Of a stretch of DNA of 64,000 nt, positions 26,515-34,460 are shown piece by piece; position 1 is the stretch's first letter, and each line of letters begins with the position of its first letter. This DNA is from Romboutsia_E sp900604535. Lineage in GTDB: Bacteria > Bacillota > Clostridia > Peptostreptococcales > Peptostreptococcaceae. The stretch covers positions 124,001 through 188,000 of the forward strand of contig NZ_UWOT01000003.1 of assembly GCF_900604535.1 (NCBI RefSeq). The letters are read 5' to 3'. A program made the position numbers and the translations under genes. Below the pieces are notes generated by a model that saw nothing but the letters and a program-made list of their open reading frames with translations, was not told the DNA's origin and searched no databases.

Positions 26515-27939
26515 ATGATAAATAGCATAAAAAGAACCAAGATTGTTTGTACATTAGGACCAGCAAGTGACAAAGAAGAAACTTTAAAATTACTTATTCA
26601 AAATGGATTAAATGTTTGTAGATTTAACTTCTCCCATGGTTCTCATGAAGAGCATAAAGTAAGAATGGATTTAGTTAAAAAAGTAAGAGCAGAATTAGGA
26701 CAACCTACTGCTATACTTTTAGATACTAAAGGGCCAGAAATAAGGACAGGAGAATTTAATGAACCAGAAGTTTTTTTAAAAGAAGGACACACTTTCACTA
26801 TAACAATGAAGGATGTTATGGGAAGTCAGGATATGTGCACAGTAAGCTATAAAGGATTAGTTAAGGATGTTAAGTGTGGAGATATCATATTAATAGATGA
26901 TGGTTTAGTAGGACTTAAAGTAAAAGAAGTCAATAATGATGATATAGTTTGTGTAGTTGAAAATTCAGGTATAGTAAAAAATCATAAGGGGGTTAATGTT
27001 CCAGGTGTTAAAGTTAATTTACCCGCTATAACTGAAAAGGATAGAAGTGATATCGAGTTTGGAATAGAACAAGGAATAGATTTTATAGCAGCTTCATTCG
27101 TAAGAAAAGCATCTGATGTATTAGCTATAAGAAAAATATTAGAAGAAAATAATGCTACTGATATAAAAATAATATCTAAGATAGAAAATCAAGAAGGTGT
27201 AGACAACTTAGATGAAATAATAGATATATCTGATGGTATAATGGTTGCTAGAGGTGATCTTGGTGTTGAAATACCAACAGAAGAAATACCTATTGTTCAA
27301 AAAAATATGATAAATAAATGTAATAAAGCAGGAAAACCAGTTATAACTGCAACTCAAATGCTGGATTCGATGATGAGAAATCCAAGACCAACAAGAGCAG
27401 AAGTAACTGATGTTGCAAATGCAATATACGATGGAACTGATGCAATAATGTTATCTGGAGAAACTGCTGCAGGGAAATATCCTGTTGAAGCTGTAAAAAC
27501 AATGGCTATAATAGCTAAAAGAACTGAAGAAACCATTGATTATAATACAAAATTAAGAGAAAAAGCTTTAGAAGCTACAAATGTGACAGATGCAATAAGT
27601 TATTCAACTTGTGCAACTGCTATAGATTTAAATGCAAAAGCAATATTAAGTTCAACCTCATCAGGTCATACTGCAAGAATGGTATCAAAGTTTAGACCAG
27701 AATGCCCGATAGTTGCGATAACAGATAATGAAAGAGTAATGAGACAATTATCATTAACTTGGGGTGCGCTTCCAGTTATAACTACAAGTGGTAAAAATAC
27801 AGATGAAGTTATAAATAATGCAATAAATGCAGCTAAAGAAAAACAATACATAGCTGAAAATGATTTAGTGGTAATAACCGCAGGTGTGCCAGTTGCAACA
27901 AGTGGAACTACTAATTTAATAAAAGTAGAAACTATATAA
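26515..27939 (+). CDS. pyk: Pyruvate kinase, glycerate-module copy
   Basis: Pyruvate kinase of 474 residues, the same length and motifs as the copy at 20827 (KRTKIVCTLGPAS, IISKIENQEGVDNLDEI, MVARGDLGVEIP), with scattered differences along its length rather than one conversion tract. It also lacks a C-terminal extension. Placed after glycerate kinase and permease, it would convert the resulting phosphoenolpyruvate, although no enolase is inside this module. The ribosome site is GAGGAG. A terminator follows. Confidence 0.95.
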   Translation: MINSIKRTKIVCTLGPASDKEETLKLLIQNGLNVCRFNFSHGSHEEHKVRMDLVKKVRAELGQPTAILLDTKGPEIRTGEFNEPEVFLKEGHTFTITMKDVMGSQDMCTVSYKGLVKDVKCGDIILIDDGLVGLKVKEVNNDDIVCVVENSGIVKNHKGVNVPGVKVNLPAITEKDRSDIEFGIEQGIDFIAASFVRKASDVLAIRKILEENNATDIKIISKIENQEGVDNLDEIIDISDGIMVARGDLGVEIPTEEIPIVQKNMINKCNKAGKPVITATQMLDSMMRNPRPTRAEVTDVANAIYDGTDAIMLSGETAAGKYPVEAVKTMAIIAKRTEETIDYNTKLREKALEATNVTDAISYSTCATAIDLNAKAILSSTSSGHTARMVSKFRPECPIVAITDNERVMRQLSLTWGALPVITTSGKNTDEVINNAINAAKEKQYIAENDLVVITAGVPVATSGTTNLIKVETI

Positions 27940-27948
27940 TTTTAAACC

Positions 27949-27989
27949 TAAGCTAATAATATTAATCATATTATTGGCTTATTTTTTTG
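27949..27989 (+). terminator. Terminator after the second pyk
   Basis: A stem formed by TAAGC plus TAATAATAT and ATATTATT plus GGCTTA is followed by seven Ts. Confidence 0.85.
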
Positions 27990-28037
27990 TTATGATATTA
28001 TAAAAGAGAGTCAATCAAACACAGGGGGAAAATTAAT

Positions 28038-29603
28038 ATGATTAGGTTTGAGATAAATACTAAAAATAGATTTGGTATTACTACTGAAATATTATATAAG
28101 CTATATAATAAAAAAATAGATTTAGTATCTATGGAGGTTTTTCCGGAAAAGGTTTGTATAAAAATAGATGATATTGATCCAGATAATAAAGATATTCTTA
28201 AAGAGGCAATATCTAGTATAGAAGACATTATCTCTATAGATGAAATAGAACTTTTAAATCATGAAAAAAATGAACAAAAGCTACTGGCAGTTATAAATTC
28301 TGTAGATGAAGGAATTATTTCTATAGATAAAAATTTTAGAATTAATATATTTAATAACTATTGTCAGGATTTGTTTAACTATAATAAGCAGGATGTTATT
28401 GGAGAAGATATTAGGGGAATTATTGGAAAAGATGATGTAATTGTAGATTTAATTAATAATGGTGATGAATATGACAATATAAAAGCTACATTAACTCATG
28501 ATGGTATAAAAAGCAACTATATAACTACAGGAAGAAGAATAACAAATGATCATGGAGAAACTATAGGTGGTGTAATTTCTATAAAAGATGTTAATAAAGC
28601 AAAACAACTTGTTAATATTATCAATAAAAATAATGATGGGCCTTTTAAAAATATAATAGGTAATAGCAAGAGTATAGAAAAGGTAAAGCAGATGACTTTG
28701 GCTATAGCAAAAAGTAACTCAACTGTATTATTAAGAGGAGAAAGTGGTACAGGTAAAGAGCTATTTGCAAATGCTACACATGAGTTAAGTGATAGAAAAA
28801 ATAAAAGATTTATAGCTATTAACTGTGCGGCACTGCCAGATAGCTTACTAGAAAGTGAATTATTCGGATATGAAAAAGGTAGTTTTACAGGGGCTATGCA
28901 AAATGGTAAGGAAGGACTTTTTAAGGAAGCTAATGGAGGAACTATTTTTCTAGATGAAATAGGAGAGTTATCAATGTTACTTCAAGCTAAACTTTTAAGA
29001 GTTTTACAAGAAGGAAAAATAAGAAAGATTGGTAGCAGTAAAGAAGAAGATGTTGATGTAAGGATTATAGCTGCCACTCATAAAAATCTTGAAAATATGA
29101 TAAAAGAAGGAAGCTTTAGAGAAGATTTATACTATAGATTAAATGTAATCCCAATAAAAATACCAAGCCTAAGAGAACGATTAGAGGACATTCCAATATT
29201 AACTCAGTTCTTTATAGACAAGCTTAATAAGAAACTTAAGAAAAATATAAAAGGATTTAAAAAGGATTTTATTGATACTTTGATGAACTATGATTGGCCA
29301 GGGAATGTAAGAGAACTACAGAATTTAATAGAAAGGGCAATGAATCTATGTAGTGGAGACATTTTGACTTCTAAAGATATTATTATAGATTATTTATATA
29401 AAAGTGAAGATATTATACAAAGTATTATTGAAGATGATGATATAAAAATAAGTACTCTAAAAGAGGAAATGGAAAACTACGAAAAAGAAATTATTATGAA
29501 AGTATATAATATTAATAAAAGTTATAGGGAGAGTGCTAAAATACTTGGAATATCGCATACATCAGTGATGAATAAGGTAAAGAAATATAAAATAAATGAG
29601 TAA
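28038..29603 (+). CDS. TyrR-like sigma-54-dependent transcriptional activator
   Basis: Enhancer-binding protein of 521 residues with the domain order of E. coli TyrR: an N-terminal ACT-like ligand domain (about 1-73), a PAS domain (about 80-190), an AAA+ domain (about 205-440) and a C-terminal HTH (ESAKILGISHTSVMNKVKKYKI). Walker A is GESGTGKE at 234-241, the sigma-54 contact loop reads GSFTGA at 281-286 (consensus GAFTGA), and Walker B is TIFLDEIGEL. Unlike E. coli TyrR it keeps the sigma-54 loop. TyrR-type palindromes and a -24/-12 promoter directly downstream suggest it activates megL, probably in response to an amino acid bound by the ACT domain. Confidence 0.93.
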   Translation: MIRFEINTKNRFGITTEILYKLYNKKIDLVSMEVFPEKVCIKIDDIDPDNKDILKEAISSIEDIISIDEIELLNHEKNEQKLLAVINSVDEGIISIDKNFRINIFNNYCQDLFNYNKQDVIGEDIRGIIGKDDVIVDLINNGDEYDNIKATLTHDGIKSNYITTGRRITNDHGETIGGVISIKDVNKAKQLVNIINKNNDGPFKNIIGNSKSIEKVKQMTLAIAKSNSTVLLRGESGTGKELFANATHELSDRKNKRFIAINCAALPDSLLESELFGYEKGSFTGAMQNGKEGLFKEANGGTIFLDEIGELSMLLQAKLLRVLQEGKIRKIGSSKEEDVDVRIIAATHKNLENMIKEGSFREDLYYRLNVIPIKIPSLRERLEDIPILTQFFIDKLNKKLKKNIKGFKKDFIDTLMNYDWPGNVRELQNLIERAMNLCSGDILTSKDIIIDYLYKSEDIIQSIIEDDDIKISTLKEEMENYEKEIIMKVYNINKSYRESAKILGISHTSVMNKVKKYKINE

Positions 29604-29611
29604 GATAAATT

Positions 29612-29681
29612 TGTAAATAAATATTTACAGATGTAAAGTTTTATTTACGTAAAATATATATAATGTAAACAAAGGTTTACG
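29612..29681 (+). promoter_or_regulatory. Three TyrR-box-like upstream activator sites
   Basis: TGTAAA-N6-TTTACA is perfect at 29612-29629. One-mismatch copies (ending TTTACG) lie at 29632-29649 and 29664-29681. Centres are 20 and 32 bp apart, close to two and three DNA turns. TGTAAA-N6-TTTACA is the known E. coli TyrR box. The sites lie about 140-210 bp ahead of the -24/-12 promoter, the normal place for enhancers of sigma-54 activators. Confidence 0.8.
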
Positions 29682-29731
29682 ATATATATAAATATATATA
29701 ATAAGATAAGAAAAATATGTGAATACACCAT

Positions 29732-29747
29732 CGGAAAACGTTTTACA
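29732..29747 (+). promoter_or_regulatory. cre-like site (CcpA) between enhancer and promoter
   Basis: CGGAAAACGTTTTACA carries the core GAAAACGTTTT of the clostridial CcpA site. It lies between the TyrR-type boxes and the sigma-54 promoter, where a bound repressor could hinder DNA looping. Binding is inferred. Confidence 0.55.
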
Positions 29748-29818
29748 AAGTGGCTTATTTCAAGGGGTACAAAACTAATAAAATAAAAAATAAAGTTTAT
29801 TATTTAAAAGTAAAAAGT

Positions 29819-29834
29819 TGGCACAATGATTGCT
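29819..29834 (+). promoter_or_regulatory. Sigma-54 (-24/-12) promoter of megL
   Basis: TGGCAC at 29819-29824 and TTGCT at 29830-29834 match the sigma-54 consensus TGGCAC-N5-TTGCW exactly. GG at -24 and GC at -12 are ten bases apart. The expected start of transcription is near 29845, about 30 bp before the megL start codon. Confidence 0.88.
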
Positions 29835-29874
29835 CTATATAATTGTGTAAATAAAATTATAGGGGGTAACTCAA

Positions 29875-31101
29875 ATGGAAAACTTAAAAAATAAAAAATT
29901 CGCAACACAAGCTATACATGGAGGTCATAAAAAAGACCCAGTATCAGGAGCTTTAACAACGCCTATATACCAAACATCAACTTTCGTATTCGATAGTGCA
30001 GAACAAGGTGGGAGAAGATTTGCGCTAGAAGAAGATGGATTTATATATTCAAGATTAGGAAATCCTACAAACATGCAATTAGAAGAAAAGATAGCTTTAT
30101 TAGAAAAAGGTGAAGCTTGTGTATCTACAGCTTCAGGAATGGGAGCTATAACTTCTACTTTATGGTCAGCATTAAAGGCAGGAGATCATATGGTTGCAAG
30201 TAAAACTTTATATGGATGTACTTACGCATTATTAAATCATGGAATGAGCAGATATGGAGTAGATGTTACTTTTGTAGATGCAACAGACTTAGATGAAGTA
30301 AAAGCAGCTATGAGAGAAAATACTAAAGTTGTTTATTTAGAAACTCCAGCAAATCCAGATTTAAAATTAATAGATATAGAGTCTGTATCAAAAATAGCTC
30401 ATGAAGTAGAGGGTTGTATGGTTGTAGTTGATAATACCTTCTGTACTCCATACATACAAAGACCTTTAGAGTTTGGAGCTGACGTTGTAGTTCACTCTGC
30501 TACTAAATACTTAAATGGTCATGGAGATGTTCTAGCTGGGTTCGTTGTTGGTAAACAAGAATTCATTAATCAAGTAAGATTATTTGGAATAAAGGATATG
30601 ACAGGTGCTGTACTTTCTGCATTTGATGCTTACTTAATAATAAGAGGAATGAAAACTTTACAAGTAAGAATGGATAGACATACTAAAAATGCTAAAGAAG
30701 TTGCTAAATTCTTAGAATCTCATACAAATGTAGAAAAAGTAAATTATCCAGGATTAGAAAGCTTCCCACAATATGAATTAGCTCAAAAACAAATGGATAT
30801 GCCAGGCGGTATGATAGCATTTGAAGTTAAGGGTGGACTTGAAGCTGGTAAAAAATTATTAAATTCTTTAGAATTATGTACTCTTGCAGTTAGTTTAGGT
30901 GACTGTGAAACATTAATACAACATCCTGCATCTATGACTCATTCACCATATACTCCAGAAGAAAGAGCTGAAGCTGGAATATCTGAAGGATTAATAAGAA
31001 TATCTGTAGGACTTGAAGATCCTGAAGATATAATAGCTGACTTAAAGCAAGGTTTAGATAAATTAGAGTGTGTAGAAAAAGAAGAAGTGTTAAATGCTTA
31101 A
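29875..31101 (+). CDS. megL: Methionine gamma-lyase
   Basis: PLP enzyme of the Cys/Met metabolism family that splits L-methionine into 2-oxobutyrate, methanethiol and ammonia. The 408-residue protein has the PLP lysine at Lys211 in HSATKYLNGH and Cys115 in LYGCTYALLNHG. A Cys at this position (Cys116 in Pseudomonas putida) is the mark of true methionine gamma-lyases as opposed to cystathionine enzymes. It has a sigma-54 promoter 40 bp upstream and is followed by genes for a 2-oxoacid oxidoreductase able to use the 2-oxobutyrate. The ribosome site is AGGGGG. Confidence 0.92.
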   Translation: MENLKNKKFATQAIHGGHKKDPVSGALTTPIYQTSTFVFDSAEQGGRRFALEEDGFIYSRLGNPTNMQLEEKIALLEKGEACVSTASGMGAITSTLWSALKAGDHMVASKTLYGCTYALLNHGMSRYGVDVTFVDATDLDEVKAAMRENTKVVYLETPANPDLKLIDIESVSKIAHEVEGCMVVVDNTFCTPYIQRPLEFGADVVVHSATKYLNGHGDVLAGFVVGKQEFINQVRLFGIKDMTGAVLSAFDAYLIIRGMKTLQVRMDRHTKNAKEVAKFLESHTNVEKVNYPGLESFPQYELAQKQMDMPGGMIAFEVKGGLEAGKKLLNSLELCTLAVSLGDCETLIQHPASMTHSPYTPEERAEAGISEGLIRISVGLEDPEDIIADLKQGLDKLECVEKEEVLNA

Positions 31102-31115
31102 AATATAATACTAAT

Positions 31116-31199
31116 ATCCGCTATGATACTTTTATCATGGCGGATAGTTAAGATTTCCATTGTTAGATAATAACAATTGTATGATAATGGAAATCTTAA
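31116..31199 (+). other. Two consecutive hairpins between megL and the oxidoreductase genes
   Basis: ATCCGCTATGATA at 31116-31128 pairs with 31133-31145, with one G-T wobble. TTAAGATTTCCATT at 31148-31161 pairs perfectly with 31186-31199 and encloses a smaller GTTA/TAAC hairpin. Neither is followed by a proper T-run. They probably set the relative expression or stability of megL and downstream mRNA. Confidence 0.6.
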
Positions 31200-31250
31200 A
31201 TAAGATTTTATTGGATGAGCACAAATATACTTAATTTTTAAGGGGGTATG

Positions 31251-31826
31251 ATGGTGAATAACACAATAGAGATTAGATGGCATGGAAGGGGAGGACAAGG
31301 TGCAAAAACTGCTTCATTATTACTAGCAGATGTTGCATTTAGTACAGGTAAATATGTGCAAGGTTTCCCTGAATATGGTCCAGAGAGAATGGGGGCACCA
31401 ATAACTGCTTATAACAGAATCAGTGATAAAGAGATAAGAGTACACTCAAATATATATGAGCCACAATTTGTAGTAGTAGTTGATGAAACTTTATTAGAAT
31501 CAGTAGATGTAACTAAAGGATTAAAAAAGGATGGCGCAATAATAGTAAATACATCTAAAAGTAAAGATGAAATATCAAAATATCTTAAAGGATATGAAGG
31601 CAGGTTGTATACAGTAGATGCTAGAAGTGTATCAGAAAGAGCTCTAGGAAAATACTTCCCAAATTCGCCAATGCTTGCATCAATAGTGAAGGTAGCAAAC
31701 ATAATGCCTTTAGATACATTTTTAAATGAGATGGAAACTTCTTTTAAACATAAATTTGCATCTAAGCCAGAGGTTATAGATGGAAATATGAAAGCTCTAA
31801 AAATTGCACTAGAGGAGGTAGAATAG
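31251..31826 (+). CDS. porC: 2-oxoacid:ferredoxin oxidoreductase, gamma subunit
   Basis: Gamma subunit (about 191 residues) of a four-subunit pyruvate/2-oxobutyrate-type ferredoxin oxidoreductase. The N-terminal IRWHGRGGQGAKTAS is the family signature. The complex converts a 2-oxoacid and CoA to acyl-CoA, CO2 and reduced ferredoxin. Three start codons lie together (ATG 31248, ATG 31251, GTG 31254) after AGGGGG at 31241-31246; 31251 or 31254 gives acceptable spacing. The stop codon abuts the start of the delta gene. Confidence 0.92.
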   Translation: MVNNTIEIRWHGRGGQGAKTASLLLADVAFSTGKYVQGFPEYGPERMGAPITAYNRISDKEIRVHSNIYEPQFVVVVDETLLESVDVTKGLKKDGAIIVNTSKSKDEISKYLKGYEGRLYTVDARSVSERALGKYFPNSPMLASIVKVANIMPLDTFLNEMETSFKHKFASKPEVIDGNMKALKIALEEVE

Positions 31827-32138
31827 ATGGAAAACAAGAAAATAAGCAAAGTTATTACAGAAGATATATCTTGGAAAGATATAACACCAGCAGGAAATGT
31901 TTTTGGTGGTGGAACTTCAGCAGAATTTAACACAGGTGAATGGAGAGTAGATAAGCCTATATTTATAGAAGATAAATGTAAGCAATGCTTACTATGCATT
32001 CCAGTTTGTCCAGATAGTGCTATTCCTGTAGAGAATAAAAAAAGAAGTGAATTTAACTATATGCACTGTAAAGGATGTGGTATATGTGCAAAAGTTTGTC
32101 CTTTCGATGCTATAGAAATGGTAAAGGAGGAAGTATAG
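31827..32138 (+). CDS. porD: 2-oxoacid:ferredoxin oxidoreductase, delta (ferredoxin) subunit
   Basis: A 103-residue ferredoxin-like subunit with two complete 4Fe-4S motifs: CKQCLLCIPVCP and CKGCGICAKVCP. It would pass electrons from the TPP centre to soluble ferredoxin. It begins immediately after the gamma gene stop with GAGGAGG upstream, and its stop abuts the alpha gene, indicating translational coupling. Confidence 0.93.
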   Translation: MENKKISKVITEDISWKDITPAGNVFGGGTSAEFNTGEWRVDKPIFIEDKCKQCLLCIPVCPDSAIPVENKKRSEFNYMHCKGCGICAKVCPFDAIEMVKEEV

Positions 32139-33362
32139 ATGTCAACTACAGCAATAATGGAAGAAAGAGTAGTAGAACCTTCAGTAATAAGAGAAAGATT
32201 ATCAGGAAATGAAGCAGTGGCAATAGCTATAAAGCAAATACATCCAGATGTTTTTCCTGCTTTTCCAATAACTCCTTCAACTGAAATACCGCAGTATTTT
32301 TCATCATACGTAGCTAATGGTGAAGTTAAAACTGAATTTGTAACTGTTGAAAGTGAACATAGTGCAATGAGTGCTGCAGTTGGAGCACAATCAGCAGGGG
32401 CAAGAACTATGACTGCAACATCTTCTTGTGGGTTAGCGCTTATGTGGGAAGAATTATATATAGCAGCATCAAACAGATTACCAATAACATTAGCTTTAGT
32501 TAATAGAGCTCTATCTGGGCCAATAAATATAAACTGTGATCATTCAGATAGTATGGGCGCTAGGGATTCTGGATGGATACAAATATATTCTGAAAATAAC
32601 CAAGAAGCTTACGATAACTTTATTCAAGCTGTAAGAATAGGTGAACATAAAGATGTACAATTACCAGTAATGGTTTGCCAAGATGGATTTATAACAAGCC
32701 ATGCTGTTGAAAATATAAACTTGATAGAAGATTCTTTAGTAAAAGAATTTGTTGGAGAATATACTCAAGAAAATTATTTATTAAATGCAAAAATACCAAT
32801 GTCTACAGGGGCTTATGATGTGACAGGATATTATATGGAACATAAGAGACAACAGGCAGAAGCTATGAAAAATGCTAAAAAAGTAGCTTTAGAAGTAGCA
32901 AAAGATTTCGAAAAAATATCTGGAAGAAGTTATGGATTATTTGAAAAATATAAATTAGATGATGCAGATTATGCAATTGTTATAATAAACTCTGCTGCAG
33001 GGACAGCGAAAGATGCTATAGATAAAATGAGATCAGAAGGGAAGAAAGTTGGATTGTTAAAAATTAGACTGTTTAGACCTTTCCCGGCAGAAGAAATAAG
33101 AGAAGCTTTAAAACATGTAAAAGTTTTAGCTGTAATGGATAGATGTGAAGGTTTTAATGCTTATGGAGGACCATTAGGAGCGGAAGTAAAAGGAGCACTT
33201 TACAGTTTAGAAAAGGGGCCTAAGATTGTAAATTATATTTACGGTTTAGGTGGTAGAGATGTTAAGGTTGAAAATGTTGAAGAAGTATACAGCGAACTTG
33301 AAAAAATTGATAATAGTAATGAGCTAGGGGATGAGTATCGTTATTTATCAGTAAGAGATTAG
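32139..33362 (+). CDS. porA: 2-oxoacid:ferredoxin oxidoreductase, alpha subunit
   Basis: Alpha subunit of 407 residues with the PorA N-terminal domain (ISGNEAVA-like start, then FPITPSTEIPQ and TVESEHSAMSA) and the domain II region (KVGLLKIRLFRPFP). It forms the CoA and TPP-binding core with the beta subunit. The ribosome site AGGAGG overlaps the end of the delta gene. In this operon the likely substrate is 2-oxobutyrate from methionine gamma-lyase; pyruvate is also plausible for this family. Confidence 0.93.
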   Translation: MSTTAIMEERVVEPSVIRERLSGNEAVAIAIKQIHPDVFPAFPITPSTEIPQYFSSYVANGEVKTEFVTVESEHSAMSAAVGAQSAGARTMTATSSCGLALMWEELYIAASNRLPITLALVNRALSGPININCDHSDSMGARDSGWIQIYSENNQEAYDNFIQAVRIGEHKDVQLPVMVCQDGFITSHAVENINLIEDSLVKEFVGEYTQENYLLNAKIPMSTGAYDVTGYYMEHKRQQAEAMKNAKKVALEVAKDFEKISGRSYGLFEKYKLDDADYAIVIINSAAGTAKDAIDKMRSEGKKVGLLKIRLFRPFPAEEIREALKHVKVLAVMDRCEGFNAYGGPLGAEVKGALYSLEKGPKIVNYIYGLGGRDVKVENVEEVYSELEKIDNSNELGDEYRYLSVRD

Positions 33363-33375
33363 GGGGGTGTAAGAG

Positions 33376-34314
33376 ATGAGTTATAATTTTAAAGAATTTA
33401 TGAATAAGCGTGAAAGATTAGCTGGTGGACATAGAATGTGTGCTGGATGTGGAGGTACTATAGCTGTAAGAAACATATTACGTGGATTAAAAGATGAGGA
33501 TCATGCAGTAATAAGTAGTGCAACAGGATGTTTAGAGGTATCTACTTTTATGTATCCTTATACTGCATGGAAAGACTCATTTGTACATAATGCATTTGAA
33601 AATTCAGCAGCAACGATAAGTGGTGTAGAAGCAGCTTACAAAGCAATGAAAAGAAAAGGGAAAATAGATGATAATTATAAATTTATAGCATTTGGTGGAG
33701 ATGGAGGAACTTATGATATAGGATTTCAATCACTATCAGGTGCGATGGAAAGAAATCATGATATGGTATATGTATGTTATGATAATGGCGCATATATGAA
33801 TACAGGTATACAACGTTCATCTGCAACTCCCATGTATGCAGATACAACAACAACTCCAGTAGGTTGTGAGTCATCAGGAAAGCCACAAAATAGAAAAGAT
33901 TTAGCCACAATAATCGCCTCACATGATGTTCCCTATGTAGCTCAAACAACATTTATAAAGAACTTTAAAGATTTGCATACTAAATCTGAGAAAGCTATAT
34001 ATACAGAGGGTGCATCATTTTTAAATGTAATGGCACCATGTCCAAGAGGATGGAGATATCCAGCAGAAGATATGATGAAAATATGTGAATTAGCAGTAGA
34101 AACTTGCTATTGGCCACTATTTGAAGTTATAGATGGAAAATGGATATTAAATTATAGACCTAAAAATAAACTTCCAATTGAAGAATTTTTAAAACCACAA
34201 GGTAGATTTAAGCATTTATTTAAAAAAGGAAATGAACATTTAATAGAAGATTTCCAAAAAGAAGTTGATAGAAGATGGAGAGAATTATTAATTAGATGTG
34301 GTGAAGAAATATAA
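33376..34314 (+). CDS. porB: 2-oxoacid:ferredoxin oxidoreductase, beta subunit
   Basis: TPP-binding beta subunit, 312 residues. The CAGCGG cluster ligands at the N-terminus and the TPP and metal motif FGGDGGTYDIG with DNGAYMNTG are present. It follows the alpha gene by 13 bp with AGGGGGG as ribosome site. With the other three subunits it makes a complete enzyme; the expected product from 2-oxobutyrate is propionyl-CoA. Confidence 0.93.
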   Translation: MSYNFKEFMNKRERLAGGHRMCAGCGGTIAVRNILRGLKDEDHAVISSATGCLEVSTFMYPYTAWKDSFVHNAFENSAATISGVEAAYKAMKRKGKIDDNYKFIAFGGDGGTYDIGFQSLSGAMERNHDMVYVCYDNGAYMNTGIQRSSATPMYADTTTTPVGCESSGKPQNRKDLATIIASHDVPYVAQTTFIKNFKDLHTKSEKAIYTEGASFLNVMAPCPRGWRYPAEDMMKICELAVETCYWPLFEVIDGKWILNYRPKNKLPIEEFLKPQGRFKHLFKKGNEHLIEDFQKEVDRRWRELLIRCGEEI

Positions 34315-34344
34315 GTTATATATTAGGATGATTATAATATTGGC

Positions 34345-34415
34345 AAATTCATCAAGATAGAAGTTTAGATAGCTTTACTATGGGGACTATCTAAACTTAT
34401 CTTGGTGGGGAATTT
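34345..34415 (+). other. Long hairpin between porB and the NhaC-type gene
   Basis: AAGTTTAGATAG at 34361-34372 pairs perfectly with the segment CTATCTAAACTT near 34387-34398. Flanking CAAGATA/TATCTTG and AAATTC/GAATTT pairs extend the stem to 34345-34415. No T-run follows, so it looks like an mRNA-segmenting structure as in the megL-por gap. Confidence 0.6.
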
Positions 34416-34460
34416 ATATATAAGTAATATTATAAAATTTTAAATAGGGAGAGGTTTAGC

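Noticed and set aside
31102..31250. Riboswitch (for example SAM-type) in the megL-porC gap
   Set aside because: Only two simple hairpins are present; none of the conserved internal loops of known SAM riboswitches could be found.
34341..34354. TTGGCA in the porB-NhaC gap as a second sigma-54 promoter
   Set aside because: The -12 part does not match (no TTGC at the required spacing), and the bases are part of the long hairpin.
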